From assembly GCA_024114885.1 (NCBI GenBank), contig CP099422.1, forward strand, positions 2,418,001-2,482,000: a stretch of 64,000 bases of DNA, given 5' to 3'. Source of the stretch: Septoria linicola (taxonomy: Eukaryota; Ascomycota; Dothideomycetes; Mycosphaerellales; Mycosphaerellaceae). This document shows positions 10,563 to 21,731 of this stretch, piece after piece; position 1 is the first letter of the stretch; each line of letters begins with the position of its first letter. The translations under genes were made by a program, and so were the position numbers. Below the pieces are notes generated by a model. That model was not told the origin of the DNA and did not search any database. It saw only the letters and a list, made by a program, of their open reading frames with translations.

Positions 10563-11872
10563 ATGGCCGACCACAAAACCTGCCCTCCTCTAACCCGCGC
10601 CTCCGTGCAAACAGCCCACGAACGCATCAAACCCTACATCTACCGCACACCCGTCGCGACATGTAAGACTCTCGACCGGATCGCTAGTACAGCGCAAGCA
10701 GAAAGGGGAGAAGAAGATGGGCAGCCTGAAAGTGGCAGCAAGAGTGGGAAAGCGAAGCCAAAAGTGAGGTTGTTCTTCAAATGTGAGAACCAACAACGCA
10801 TAGGAGCGTTTAAAGCTCGAGGCGCGTTTCATGCGTTGGGGAGGTTGATCGAAGAGGAGGGAATTGAGAGTGTTAGGAGCACGGGGGTTGTTACGCATAG
10901 TAGTGGTGAGTACTACCATCGTTCGATTCATGAGTAAGAGTAGAATGGAGAATGAGTAAGAGTAGAATGGAGAGACTGACGAGGTGTATGTGATCAGGAA
11001 ACCACGCTCAAGCCCTCGCCCTCGCAGCGAAGACCCATGATATACCAGCACATATTGTGATGCCGACGATCAGCACACCGAGTAAAATTTCCGGGACAAA
11101 ATCTCATGGCGCGAATGTGATCTTCTCGGGGTCGACGAGTGACGAGAGAGAGGCTGTTGTGGAGGAAGTGATTAAGAAGACGGGAGCAAGGCTGGTTCCT
11201 CCGTATGATCATCCAGATATCATCTTAGGGCAAGGAACGCAGGCGTTGGAGTTGGAGGAGCAGGTTGAGGAGTTCTTGACAAGGGACCAGGGTGGGAGGA
11301 GAGGGGTGGAGAAAGGTGAGAAGACGGGATTGGATGTAGTGGTTGCAGGGATAGGAGGCGGTGGAATGCTTTCTGGAATCGCGACTGCGTTGCATGGGAC
11401 GGCAATCAAAGTGTTTGGTGCAGAGCCGAGTTTTGAAGGGGCGAATGATGCGGAGCTGGGGTTGAAACAGAATAAGAGGATTGAGAAGGTCAAGACTTTG
11501 ACGATTGCGGATGGACTGAGGACGCCTGTGGGTGAGATTCCGTGGAGTATTGTGATTGATAAGGAGAAGCTCGAGGGTGTGTTTTCTGTTACGGAGGATG
11601 AGATTAAGGCTGCGTTGAGGCTGGCGATGGAGAGAGCGAAGCTGTTCATTGAACCGAGTTCTGCGGTGCCGTTGGCTGTGGTGTTGTATAATGAGGAGTT
11701 TAGGAAGAGGTTAGAAGAGCTGAGTGGAGGAAAAGTGGTCAATGTTGGAGTGGTCTTGAGTGGTGGCAATACGACTGTCGAGGCTATCGCGAAGCTGTTT
11801 GCGCCGAGTGAGAGGGAAGCTGGGAAGCTCGGTGTCAATGGAGAAAAGGTCGCGGAGAACGTTGCAGGATAA
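10563..11872 (+). CDS. Serine racemase / threonine dehydratase-family PLP enzyme
   Basis: Exons 10563-10905 and 10998-11872 (405 aa). The intron interrupts the family motif SSGNHAQ after SSG, and the phases match. Seen motifs: the PLP lysine in GAFKARGA (K84), SSGNHAQALALA (residues 113 onward), the phosphate-binding GGGGMLSG loop, and a C-terminal LSGGNTT. This fold-type II family deaminates or racemises L-serine, L-threonine or 3-hydroxyaspartate. Yeast Sry1 and mammalian serine racemase are relatives, so the exact substrate is uncertain. A charged insert of about 20 residues (about 45-66) precedes the LFFKCEN strand and is longer than usual. Codon use shifts to G-rich within exon 2 but the reading frame is clean. 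Confidence 0.88.
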
Positions 11873-12447
11873 ATATAAGATATTCGAGAACTCTGATGAC
11901 AAATCAAGAGTACCATAGAAGTAGATTGCACTCGGGATCAATCGTCCAGAGCAGTCGTCTCTGCCATCGAATGAAATGCTGTATGATTAGCTGACTGGCT
12001 TATCGCACGGGCTGCCTGTCGGGCAGAAGCTGCTGTTGTCGGAATGTGCTAGCATATCCGCTGTCACCTATCAGCCACGCGACAGGGCTGTTCTGGGCAT
12101 CACTGCCTCATGATCGCCAAGCAAGTGAAGCAATAGAGCAGCAGATTGCAGAGTGAAGCCCAAGAAGTGAATTGTGTTGGGGATCAGGCAGCAACTGACG
12201 TAACTTTTAAGGCATGCACGCGGGGGCGCTCTTGCCAGTTTCCAGAGGCAACGGTGATCGGCTACTGCCGTCTGAAAATCGTCTCTCCTTCACAACACTC
12301 AACAAGCTCTTGTGACTGTCACTCTTATCCACGACCACTCCACTATTGCCCGACTCGAACACGATCGTAGCTCGAGCGACATCCCGAACACATAACTGCG
12401 ACTGCGCGCACATTGAAATACCAGCACAAAACAACACACCGCCCAAC
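11873..12447. promoter_or_regulatory. Promoter region of the Ran GTPase gene
   Basis: No protein recognised. The last 150 nt are pyrimidine- and CA-rich (for example around 12290-12340 and 12420-12447), as in leaders of highly expressed fungal genes. Confidence 0.35.
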
Positions 12448-13302
12448 ATGGCAGAGGGTCAAACACCCACCTTCAAGCTTGTGCTTGTCGGTGACGGCGG
12501 TACTGGAAAGGTTGGTCATTCTACAACGGCAGCGGCATGGCAGATACAGATGCCAAGCAGTGAAAGCGGCAACGGACAAGATTGGACAACTGACGAGACA
12601 CCAAACAGACCACATTCGTGAAGCGTCACTTGACTGGAGAATTCGAGAAGAAGTACATTGCTACTCTCGGTGTCGAAGTCCACCCACTTGGCTTCACCAC
12701 CGTAAGCTGAGCTCCAACCGAACCACGATGCAGCGGAGCAATCACTAACAAAGTACCAGAACCTCGGCCAGATCCAGTTCGATGTGTGGGACACTGCTGG
12801 TCAAGAGAAGTTCGGTGGTCTCCGTGATGGATACTACATCAACGGCCAGTGCGGAATCATCATGTTCGATGTCACATCCCGTATCACCTACAAGAACGTT
12901 CCCAACTGGCACCGCGATCTCGTCCGTGTCTGCGAGAACATCCCGATTGTTCTTACCGGAAACAAGGTCGATGTGAAGGAGCGCAAGGTCAAGGCCAAGA
13001 CCATCACTTTCCACCGCAAGAAGAACCTCCAGTACTACGACATTTCCGCCAAGTCCAACTACAACTTCGAGAAGCCTTTCCTTTGGCTCGCCAGGAAGCT
13101 TGTCGGCAACCAGTCTCTGGTAGGTGGAGAAACATACAATGCTTGTTGAATTATACTTATCAGGTTGCAGGAATTCGTTGCTGCACCAGCTCTTGCTCCA
13201 CCTGAGGTCCAGGTCGACCAGGCCGCCATGGAGGCTGCACAGAAGGAAATGGCAGACGCAGCCAACATGCCACTCCCAGACGAGGAGGACCCAGATTTGT
13301 AG
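12448..13302 (+). CDS. gsp1: GTP-binding nuclear protein Ran/Gsp1
   Basis: Exons 12448-12510, 12609-12701, 12760-13119, 13171-13302 give 215 aa, the usual Ran length. The P-loop GDGGTGK ends exactly at intron 1. The Ran-type switch I region (KKYIATLGVEVHPLGF), DTAGQEKFGGLRDGYYI switch II, NKVD, the EFVAAPALAPPEV segment and the acidic C-terminus ending EDPDL are all present. Ran cycles between GTP and GDP to drive nuclear import and export and spindle assembly. Intron 2 (12702-12759) has a CACTAAC branch site. The last intron could use a nearby CAG at 13163, but CAG at 13170 restores the conserved LEFVA sequence. Confidence 0.97.
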
Positions 13303-13801
13303 ACGCTGGGCGGATACACAACTTACGAAGTCACGGCACGATAACGCATCAGGTCTGAGATGGAGGTTGCACATGAAAGCGGGACAGCGCATGCGCGAGA
13401 CTGCCCGCAGCTGAAGTAGCAGCAAGGTCACAACGGACCAGGCGATGGACACGGCTTAGCGGTTGGTGTGCTTTCTTCATCCCTTCAGCATTTCACGGTG
13501 ACAGCCGGGGATGCCGTCTCTCGTAGTTCTCTCACCAGAGCCGCGGAGATACTTTGCAAAAGCGATGGTGTTCAACCCATGCTGAATTGCATGATCTAGA
13601 TAGACGAACCATACTGTAGCGAAAAGCACGTTGATGCATTTTACAGGTGCTGTGCTTCACTTTTCACTTTAGTGCGCGTCTAACGCGCGCCTGCAGCAAC
13701 CTCATCTTACGCGTTGCCTCGCAAGAGCGACTAAGTTCTTTCCACTTACTGAAAGCTTTTCCGCTTCTCGACATCCACTTCGACACAGCCTCGACATCAC
13801 C
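13303..13801. promoter_or_regulatory. Intergenic region between gsp1 and the ubiquitin-domain gene
   Basis: No coding recognised. It is probably the gsp1 terminator followed by a promoter; the final 60 nt before ATG 13802 are C/T-rich. Confidence 0.35.
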
Positions 13802-15236
13802 ATGGTTGGCTCGCAACTCGGAGTAGCGCTCGGCGCTACAAACAACTACGGCTGGCTGAAAGATGAGGTTCGAGGTACGAAGAACGTTATCACCTCAAAT
13901 TGAAACCACTGACCACGCGCAGTCTCGCGTACCGTCTCTGGGTACTACGAGCAGTTCCTCAAGGTCTCCTTCCAGCGGACAGTGCGAGTCACAGATAACT
14001 CATCGGTAAATAACTTGCCGCCAGGCGTGGGCACTTTCAAGCTGTTGGAAGTCGCAGACTACGACACGCTGCCTGAGACGATGAAGCAGAAAGGCGGCTT
14101 CTTTTTCCCGATGTATCAGCGCGAGGCCATGTGGATCAACTTCGAGGCCACAGATCCCTTTGCCGTCAAGATCTATGTCGGCGGTGTCAACGCTGTTTCT
14201 GGCGCTCCTGCACGAGAGACGCCTGCCACAGCAGACAGTCGTCGCGAGACCATGCTCGCCGGTCACAGTATTCAGGACTACATCGTGCCCCCCAAGCAGC
14301 TTTGGCTCGATGGGATCGCGAACGGCAATGGTACTGTGCGCCAATTTGTCGCCATGCCCCTTGGGAGCGGATATTCCGTGGAGGCCCAACTCACAGCCAG
14401 TGAAGCCGTCGGCGGTATCCAGATCGAAGTCACACCATCCGCGCCCACTCAAAAGAGGCCGGTCGTCGCTTGCAGAACATACGGTAGAGGCGTCGCAAAT
14501 CTAGAAATCACCGTGAAGACACTGAAGGGCGAGACAATCCAGCTGTTGGTTTCGAACACGACTACCGTTGACGATGTGAAGGATGGGATCCAGGTCGCGG
14601 AGGGAATCCCTCCTGACCAGCAGCGGCTGCTGTGCTTCGGCAAGCAATTGGAGGATGATCGCACGCTTGCCAGCTATGGCATTCCAAACAAGGTCCGTGG
14701 ACAAAGTAGTGACGCTGTATGTGACGAGACTAATAACACTGCAGGCAAATGTACTCCATCTCGTCTTGCGACTCCGCGGCGGTGGCGGTCCAGATCCCGC
14801 CCACATGATGGGCGTCGCAGCCGGCGGTCTTATCAAGCAGAGCATTGTCCGCGACACGTACGCACCCACGATTTGGCAACTCGAACACGGCACGATCTTC
14901 AATGTTCAGATCCTCAATTCTGAGTACTACAAATCTGTCACCGGATGCGAGCCCGGTCAGAGTCTGATCACTGCGCAGCTGTATGCTGCTCACGGCCTTC
15001 CGTACTTCGCCATGTTTGACGAGAAGCCATCTGGCATCGCGGGCAACCTCACTGAAGTCAAAACGGTCGCTCAAAAGGACGCTGAGGTTGGTGAAGATGC
15101 TGCTGTGGCCGAAGTCAGCCAGAATACCAACAATCGCGTCGTCCTGCTCGACGAGAACGGTAAGGAGATCGGCTTCCGCACAGTTTCCACGATGGAGAAG
15201 GAACTGCGTGAGCGCTTCGGAGAGCTCCATTTCTGA
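13802..15236 (+). CDS. Protein with an internal ubiquitin domain ending in LRLRGG
   Basis: Exons 13802-13874, 13923-14692, 14745-15236 (444 aa). Residues 1-217 form an unrecognised N-terminal domain. Residues about 218-294 are strikingly ubiquitin-like: VKTLKGETI, GIPPDQQRLLCFGKQLEDDRTLASY and HLVLRLRGGGG, with lysines at the positions of ubiquitin K6, K48 and K63. Residues 295-444 are a further domain (KQSIVRDTYAPTIWQLE... to the end). The double glycine is therefore internal, so a deubiquitinase could in principle cut after Gly294 and release the tail, but no processing is shown. Intron 14693-14744 lies inside the ubiquitin fold just before HLVLRLRGG. The N- and C-terminal parts may form one split domain interrupted by ubiquitin. 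Function is unknown. Confidence 0.85.
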
Positions 15237-15495
15237 TCAACACTGTCATATGAGGCGTGGCCATGCGCAGATGCGCGCGACTCGCAGTGCTGGTATAGAT
15301 GAACTTGGCAGAGGCAATTATGGTATGGGCCCATCGCTTGAGGCAATATCCCGGTGCAGTACCGTGGTAGGTCTTCGAAAGCTCTAGCACGAGTCATGCA
15401 AAATGGAGATGCTTTTCAATTTCAGCTGTACTTTTCACGAGGGACACAACACTCTCAACCTGACATAGATATCCCGATTCCACGTAGCCTACATC

Positions 15496-16160
15496 ATGGA
15501 CGATACTATGGAGGTTGTACGTACAGATTTCTGAAGTCTCTCGCAAGAACTCAGAGACATCATCTACGAAGACGTACTAACGAAAAGCAACACAGCTGGG
15601 AAGCTACCTCCACGACTGGATCTAGTCTGCTCGCGCATGCTCAGCGAGACAAGACGACTCTACAAGAATCGTGATATCCGCAGAGCAGTCCTGAAGAACT
15701 ATTGGGCGCCGCTGATCATAACAGCTTTGCAAGGCACCCATGCGTCCGTCCAATACGGCGACCTCTCGAAGGATGGATCCAGATACCAACCCCCGGACAC
15801 GGCCAGTACACTGCGCTCGACCTCTCAACTATAAGGATCCAGGTCCCATTCTTCGGCCGCACGAGCGCGTATGGCATTCAGACCCACATCGTCTGTCGAG
15901 GCCGTCGAGACCGTGAAGAACATTCTGCTAAAGCACATCTTATCATTGTCCCGGGCAAATCATCTTCGAAGGCGGAAAGACTCTTTAGTCTGTCGATGGC
16001 GAGGCTGTTGAGCGATGCTATGGAGCGGGTTGTGGAGTTGGTCGATGCTGATAACGGGCTTCAGGTCCGTGTGAGCGATGCGCTGTGTAGGTGGCTTGGT
16101 GAGAAGGTGAGGGACATTAGAGGAGGGATGGCTGCTATCATCGACGAGTATTGTGCTTGA
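15496..16160 (+). pseudogene. Decayed 2EXR-type gene
   Basis: ATG 15496 opens a frame that hits TGA at 15532. The same frame then reads SLSQELRDIIYEDVL, the 2EXR/F-box-like signature, followed by SRMLSETRRLYKNRDIR and a stop at 15834. A second frame stays open to 16160 and continues a plausible C-terminal part. At least one stop and one frameshift would be needed to explain this. It may instead be an unusual spliced gene. It lies at the edge of the gene-poor stretch. Confidence 0.5.
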
Positions 16161-19100
16161 GTGTAGTGCCGGATGGGCTACATGGACAAGTGAGAGTGGT
16201 CGCGGCAGAGGTATCAGTCTTGGAACTGTTCGGAGAATCAAGAAGGCTGGCAGGTCTTGCTGGAGGGGCCATGCAGGTAAAACTTGGTATCGAGGTTCGT
16301 CGTTGTTCACGAAGCACAGATGCGAACACTCCACGCTTGGACCTGTGCTAGGTACATGGATAGGCTTCAGTCGACGTCCTGCTGTAACAGATGATGTCCA
16401 TGCTGGACTGTTTTAGCCTGTTCAGCCTACCTCCACGAAAGTCAGATTGATGAAGGTATGCAGACAGCCACTGGTCTCTGGAAGAAGGTGACCAATGTCT
16501 GTATGATACAGTGTGCTGGAGGGGTTCATGCTCACGCTTGTGTGCTCGCAAGTGCGTCGCATCGATCACACAGACCATATGTTGGCCATCGGCCACGATC
16601 TGGGCGCCGCGGGATGGCTTAAGTGCCACGTACCCGGGCTTAGAGGATCTGCTGTTAGTGTACTAGAGGCTTAAGAGGAGGTGAGAGTCGCGGGTAGGGC
16701 TCTTCTAGACCACATGGCACAGTGTCAGATATACGAGTGATGCGAACAGCCGTTGGCTTCCGTGACCTCTCGCTCCTCTGGTCGGACCTGGTGAGCTCTT
16801 AGGCGGTCGATCTTCGACATCTATAGCAAGCTGTGCGCTCGTGGAGGTGAAGGCCAGGTGAAGACAAGCATTGATCCCGGTCCAGGTGCTACGCATGGTG
16901 TTAGGGCCGTGTTCCAGTATACCAGATAGGCTCATCTGTGCCATCACATCCGTTTGACGATCCTACAAGCATGTTATATGAAGAATGCAGACGTCCGCTG
17001 GTGTCCGGCGCCTCAGGACCAGTGTCGTGTGCCAGCGTGGTCCTTATTGTCGAGACACGGGATAAGGTATGGAGAGTTGAGCGCCGAGGATACTGTGTGC
17101 AGCCATGATCTGCTTCTAATTGTACTGATGTCTGATTGAGCCATCTGCGCACGATCGAACTAGGTCAGATCGAGCACCCAAGATGTGCGAGTCCACCTAT
17201 GCGGTGCCTTGTTACTGCACTGGCCATAAAGAGGCATGATGTGCACCTACTCGAAGAACAGCGTTGACCACTCAGCTTCGAGCGACCAACACATCCATAC
17301 GAGTGCATGCAAACTTCCATTGGCCGCCGAATTGGTATGGCCAATGTTCTGTAAGCAAGACAAGCTCGGCATGATGTTGGAGCGAAGCTTGCGTGTTGGT
17401 CAACTGACCTGGCGCTGAGGATACCACAGGAGGTGAAAATGCGTGAAGATCAGACGGCACGCAAGGAAGAACTCTCGTGGAGATAAGCTCGAGAAGTGAG
17501 GTGTCGTGCAAGGCGGAATTCGCGCCGGACTCAAGGCCGCCACCGAAAGAGCGACCAGTCCTCGGCTCTTTCTCTGAAAACGCCTGCCCCTCTCAACCAC
17601 AAGCTGCCTTTGATCTTCGATTCTGCTGGTATGCCAATGGCACTCCCCAGATGCCAGCATCATCGATTCCACATCTTGCAGGACCGTCATCACGTCTGTG
17701 ATGCTAGTGATGCCAAGATCATATTCAACTCTATTCCAGTGGCTGTCTCAGGTAGAGTGCAAGGTTCGTCGTATATGAGCCAGGGCCATCTGCTGGCGCT
17801 GTCACTTGGCTCTAGCTCTCTTCCTTCTCATTTCTTCATCAACATCACCCCGACACCATACATCAGGCATCACGCAGACAAGTTTGGTCGTTTGCACCAG
17901 ATGTGCACAAGTGGCCTCGACAACGCACTTTGAAGGAGGCTCTGGTGAGAATGGCTGATACGGTTGTATGCCATGATTTCAGAGATGTCCACACTCGTTG
18001 CACACGAATGATGCAGACCTGTAGAGCTCAGATACCAGCAACACGAGGGTCTCGCCCTATGTGCTTCACACCGTGCGATGTATACACCACAAATATCGAT
18101 ATTCCAAAACCTGGCGGCAGACCAATATTGAGACGAAGCCTCATGCTCGGCGTGACGATTTACACTGATGACTCGCGGCGTAGGCTCACGGCAGACCTCG
18201 TCCAAGTGGTTGAGGAGCCTGGCCCCCGTAGACCACAAGAATCAGCGGTCGCTGTTTCGCTGTAAGTATGAGTATTCTTTGATTGCAAAGCTTCAAGATG
18301 GCCATGGCCAGCCAGGGTCCGCAGTGGTGTTCAGCTGACACTTTGCTGAAATCGGGTCCGATCAGTGACACACCCGGAACGACAGCCATGGGTCGTTTTC
18401 TCTTGCATTGTGGCTGCCCAGATGATGGAGGCAACGCCACGACCAATCCCCGGACATGGCAGGCTGATCTCCCTCTACTCACCAACAGACGCAAGCTGCT
18501 CCGACATGAGTTCGCATCGATGTGCTGTAAGTTATCGGCCGACGTCGGCATCTGCAATCAGCCGGCAGTGACTGCGATGCTGCGCATCCAAGCCATCGAA
18601 GTATTCCGCCTGCGGAGGCTTGCTGCTCTGCATCGTATGTTGTAGACTGTTGCAGGATTCAGCATAAGGGAACTTTTGAGCTCCATGGTGGAGATCGTAG
18701 CGAGATAATCTCACAGGCGTGGAGATGGCGCGAAAAAGCTTCGCAATCAGTTGTAGGGCTGCGCAGGAGATGCCAGAGTTGCTGAACGGCTAGGTTGCAC
18801 GCGTGGGCAGTCACCAGACTTTCAAGCGTTATATCTCTGAAATTGAAGGGTGTGACTAGTTGGCAGACCAAAGCTGTTGCTCATACACGCCGTGAGGCAA
18901 TTCGGGCCTGTTCTGCAGGCGATCAGCCACTCAAGGACCGGAGGCAAGCAGGCCCTCGGAGGTACTATATTGATGCAACGCGCATCGAATGGCCTCTTTG
19001 AAGCACAATCTCGCTGTACTTGCGAGGGTAGAGGACGAGATTGCGTGAGGAAGTCCGAATATGTGCTTAAGAAGGCTATGTCATGGGCTGTTGACTTTCA

Positions 19101-20317
19101 AAGAGCCGTTGTGACATTGGAGTGATGAGCTGCTCCGCGGTCTTCGATAATTGATCAAATGAGGAATGCAATCGTAGCCGACCGTGCTCTAGAAGGACGG
19201 CACATGCATGCCAAGCCATCTAGCGCGTCTCTGTTCCCCCGCGTGCGCTGAGCTTCCTTCCTCATCGTGGACAAGAATCTGTAGTGAGACCAGCAGAAAG
19301 TTCATTCAGACTGTGCTACTGATTACGCTGGTGAGCGACATCACTATAACCATGCTGGAAGGAGTCGCTGATTTCGCGCAGTATCGGCCTCTGCAGAGAC
19401 TATTATCATCCTGCAGGAAGATTGGACTCTCGAACCGTCGGCGCCCCCGTTCACGAAGCGGGCTCTCAGCCTTATACGGAGTGAGGTCCTCTGTCCAATT
19501 TGGTACGTCGAACAAATCCCCCATGGCCAAAAGGCACGCCACATGAGCTGCTGATTGGCTATGGCACAGGAGAATATCGTTGTTGCGCATCTGGAAGCAA
19601 CGCCAGCATATGTCATTCGGCTAGACGACCCTATATCATACAGACCATGAAGATAAGCGAGCCGCATAGGCTTGCTTCCTGCAGAACGTCGACCCAGTTT
19701 AGCAACGCCAAGTCCCTCAATGCAGATGCTTATGGCGATCCTGATTCTGGATGTCTCAGCAGCAGCTTGTGAATTGTGGCAGATCGAGGACATTTTGGCC
19801 TTCAAACTCCGGCCATGGTCTGATTGCGAGGGCTTCTATGTGCAGGCAAGGGTAGTCACATAAAGGAACCACATCGCGTCTCGATTCTGACCTCATGCTC
19901 TAAGTGCTACAAGGCATTGATGTGCTCACAGTCTTCCCAGAAGCCAGTCGGGGCGCCCACGCGTGCCAGCCTAGTGCACTGCAAAGAACGCCTTACGCTA
20001 GCCTTCTACGCAGACCTGTTCGCAATAGGGCATTGGACATCAGACTCGTCTCCCTGAGCGCGACAAAGTTCCTCATAACACAGAGTAGGATCTGGCCCCT
20101 CCAATGACTCTGCAAAAGCCCGTCGCGAAGATGATCCTCACTTCTGACTTGATATTAGTGGCGCCCAAAGTAACACCGGCTCGTGCTGGCCATTACACGA
20201 TCGAGTGGGTCTTTACTGGTCTGTATAAGAATCCGACCTCGCTCGCTGGAGACAAGAGAGTCCATTACCTCAATAGCACAGTCAATACCTGTTGAGAAAA
20301 CAGCGCCGCAATTCATC
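16161..20317. other. Gene-poor 4 kb stretch with diverged repeats
   Basis: No protein could be recognised on either strand. Open frames are short (60-150 codons) and overlap in many frames. The stretch contains the bipartite repeat described at 16458-17346. Base composition is similar to the flanks, so there is no strong AT-rich RIP signature. It is probably decayed duplicated or transposon-derived DNA, but no transposase, reverse transcriptase or terminal repeat was identified. Confidence 0.5.
16458..17346. repeat. Four-copy diverged bipartite tandem repeat
   Basis: Four 17-nt cores of the form ATGC-R-R-AC-N5-TGG lie at 16458-16474, 16740-16756, 16985-17001 and 17307-17323 (spacing 282, 245 and 322 bp). 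They align without gaps and differ mostly by transitions. In copies 1, 3 and 4 a CCARTG box follows after exactly 17 nt (16492, 17019, 17341); copy 2 has a poorer match one base off. Flanks also share short words: GTCAGAT before copies 1 and 2, ATACGAGTG before copies 2 and 4. Translated on + the cores read M-Q/R-T-A/S-x-G with synonymous third-base changes. The minus strand also reads similarly between copies, so the coding strand, if any, is unclear. Confidence 0.5.
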
Positions 20318-21608
20318 ATGTTGTTCTCAAGCAAGATTTGCGCCATGGCCGCAGTCCTCGCTAGCCAGGTCGTGGCCAACCAGGAGAGCACAGAGTGCTA
20401 TACCGTCATGACGAGCAAAAAGCCTGCTCGACCTCCTCCAACTCAGTAACAGACACACAACAGTACGCACATGGGCTATGTTATGCCAAAATTGCGACAA
20501 GCTAATACGAATTGCAGCTCCTTGCACGACGAAGTCGAAGCATACTGTGGTTAAGACAGTCACTCCGAAGGTCTACAAGACTACGACCAAGACCTCTTAC
20601 ACGACTATCACAAATCCATACAAGGACACGTCCACGGTAGTTGAGACAGTGACAAAGGGCGCCACCACGGTCACTACATCGACTTCCATCTCTACTGCTG
20701 TGACCACTGTTTCCAGCACGAGCACTTCGAATGTGCCTGCACCAGCCGGTTTTACGCCGATCCTTGAATCCCTTCCCGGCTCCAGCTTCACGGAAGATGA
20801 CGTTGGGTCCCCGGTGGAAGGAAGATCGCTTGACAACCTCAGCAAGCGCAGCTCTCCAAATGCCTATCCATACTAGGGCAAGACATACCCAAAGCAGGTG
20901 ACCTGCCACAAGTACACCTCAGACAAGAAGTGCGCCATCAAGAAGGTCACCGTGACAAAGACTTCGACAGCCAAGCCGTACACACACTACAGCACGAAGA
21001 AGGTCGTCAAGACGACCACTGAATGCCCCAAGGCAAAGGCCACTGTGACCTCAAAGACCACAATCACAACAACAAGCACTGTAAGTCATTTTCAATCATT
21101 CGATACCATAATATCTAACATCGCTCCCAGTCCACCGCACAGACTTCTTCGGTAACTACTTCCACCTCTACCTCATTCGTCAGCACGACCACCGTGTACG
21201 CCGCCTGCGTTTCAAACCTCGCGGACCGCGTCAACGGCGAGAGGCTCGCGTCGCTGGCCACGATTCCCGATGAACGCACCTTTGACCCTGTCCTTGTGGA
21301 CGCCAACAGCGCGCTTGAGTGCTGCAACCGCGCCTTCCAGGCACAGGACCCAGCAATCGCTGTGCAAGGCTTCCTCTTCCGTCAACAGCTAGACGCTAAC
21401 ACTGGCCCCCGTTGGAACTCAGTGCCTGCTGGCCACGTCACCACACGGTATCTGCCCTGCCGAACAATCAACCAACACATTCGTGGTGAAGAACACTTCG
21501 CAGGAAGCGGCAGATCCATCTGGCGGCGCACCACCATTCCCTCAGAATGGTCCTCCAACACTTGGCAATGGTGCTTGCGGATTGATCATTGGTCCTCAAG
21601 CAGCATAG
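20318..21608 (+). pseudogene. Broken gene for a secreted Thr/Ser/Lys-rich protein
   Basis: ATG 20318 encodes a signal-like N-terminus (MLFSSKICAMAAVLASQVVA). After an apparent intron (donor near 20446, acceptor near 20517) comes a long Thr/Lys/Tyr/Ser-rich stretch with repeated KTVTPKVYKTTTKTSYTTI-type units and a KR site. The frame meets TAG at 20874-20876, then continues in the same frame with more of the same repeats (from 20898). An intron (21080 to about 21130) leads to a Cys-bearing domain (VYAACVSNL...ALECCNRAF). That frame must shift near 21390 to reach TSPHGICPAEQSTNTF...GNGACGLIIG, ending at TAG 21608. The first splice also does not keep phase. These lesions suggest a recent pseudogene of a fungal secreted protein; an alternative intron from about 20812 to 20897 could remove the TAG. 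Confidence 0.55.
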
Positions 21609-21731
21609 GGCTAAAGACTGAAGTGAAAGAACTTGACGCGCGAGCGTCTTCCCGAAGCAGATATTTACACATTGTCTACCGACTCAAACTACCGCTATCC
21701 ATTAATCGCCCACTATACATTACGTTTCGTA

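Noticed and set aside
17725..17760. Word CCAGTGGCTGTCT that matches the reverse complement of repeat copy 1
   Set aside because: Only 13 nt and without the conserved flanking box; too short to call an inverted copy.
18283..18645. 120-codon open frame in the gene desert
   Set aside because: No recognisable domain and overlapping frames on both strands are equally open.
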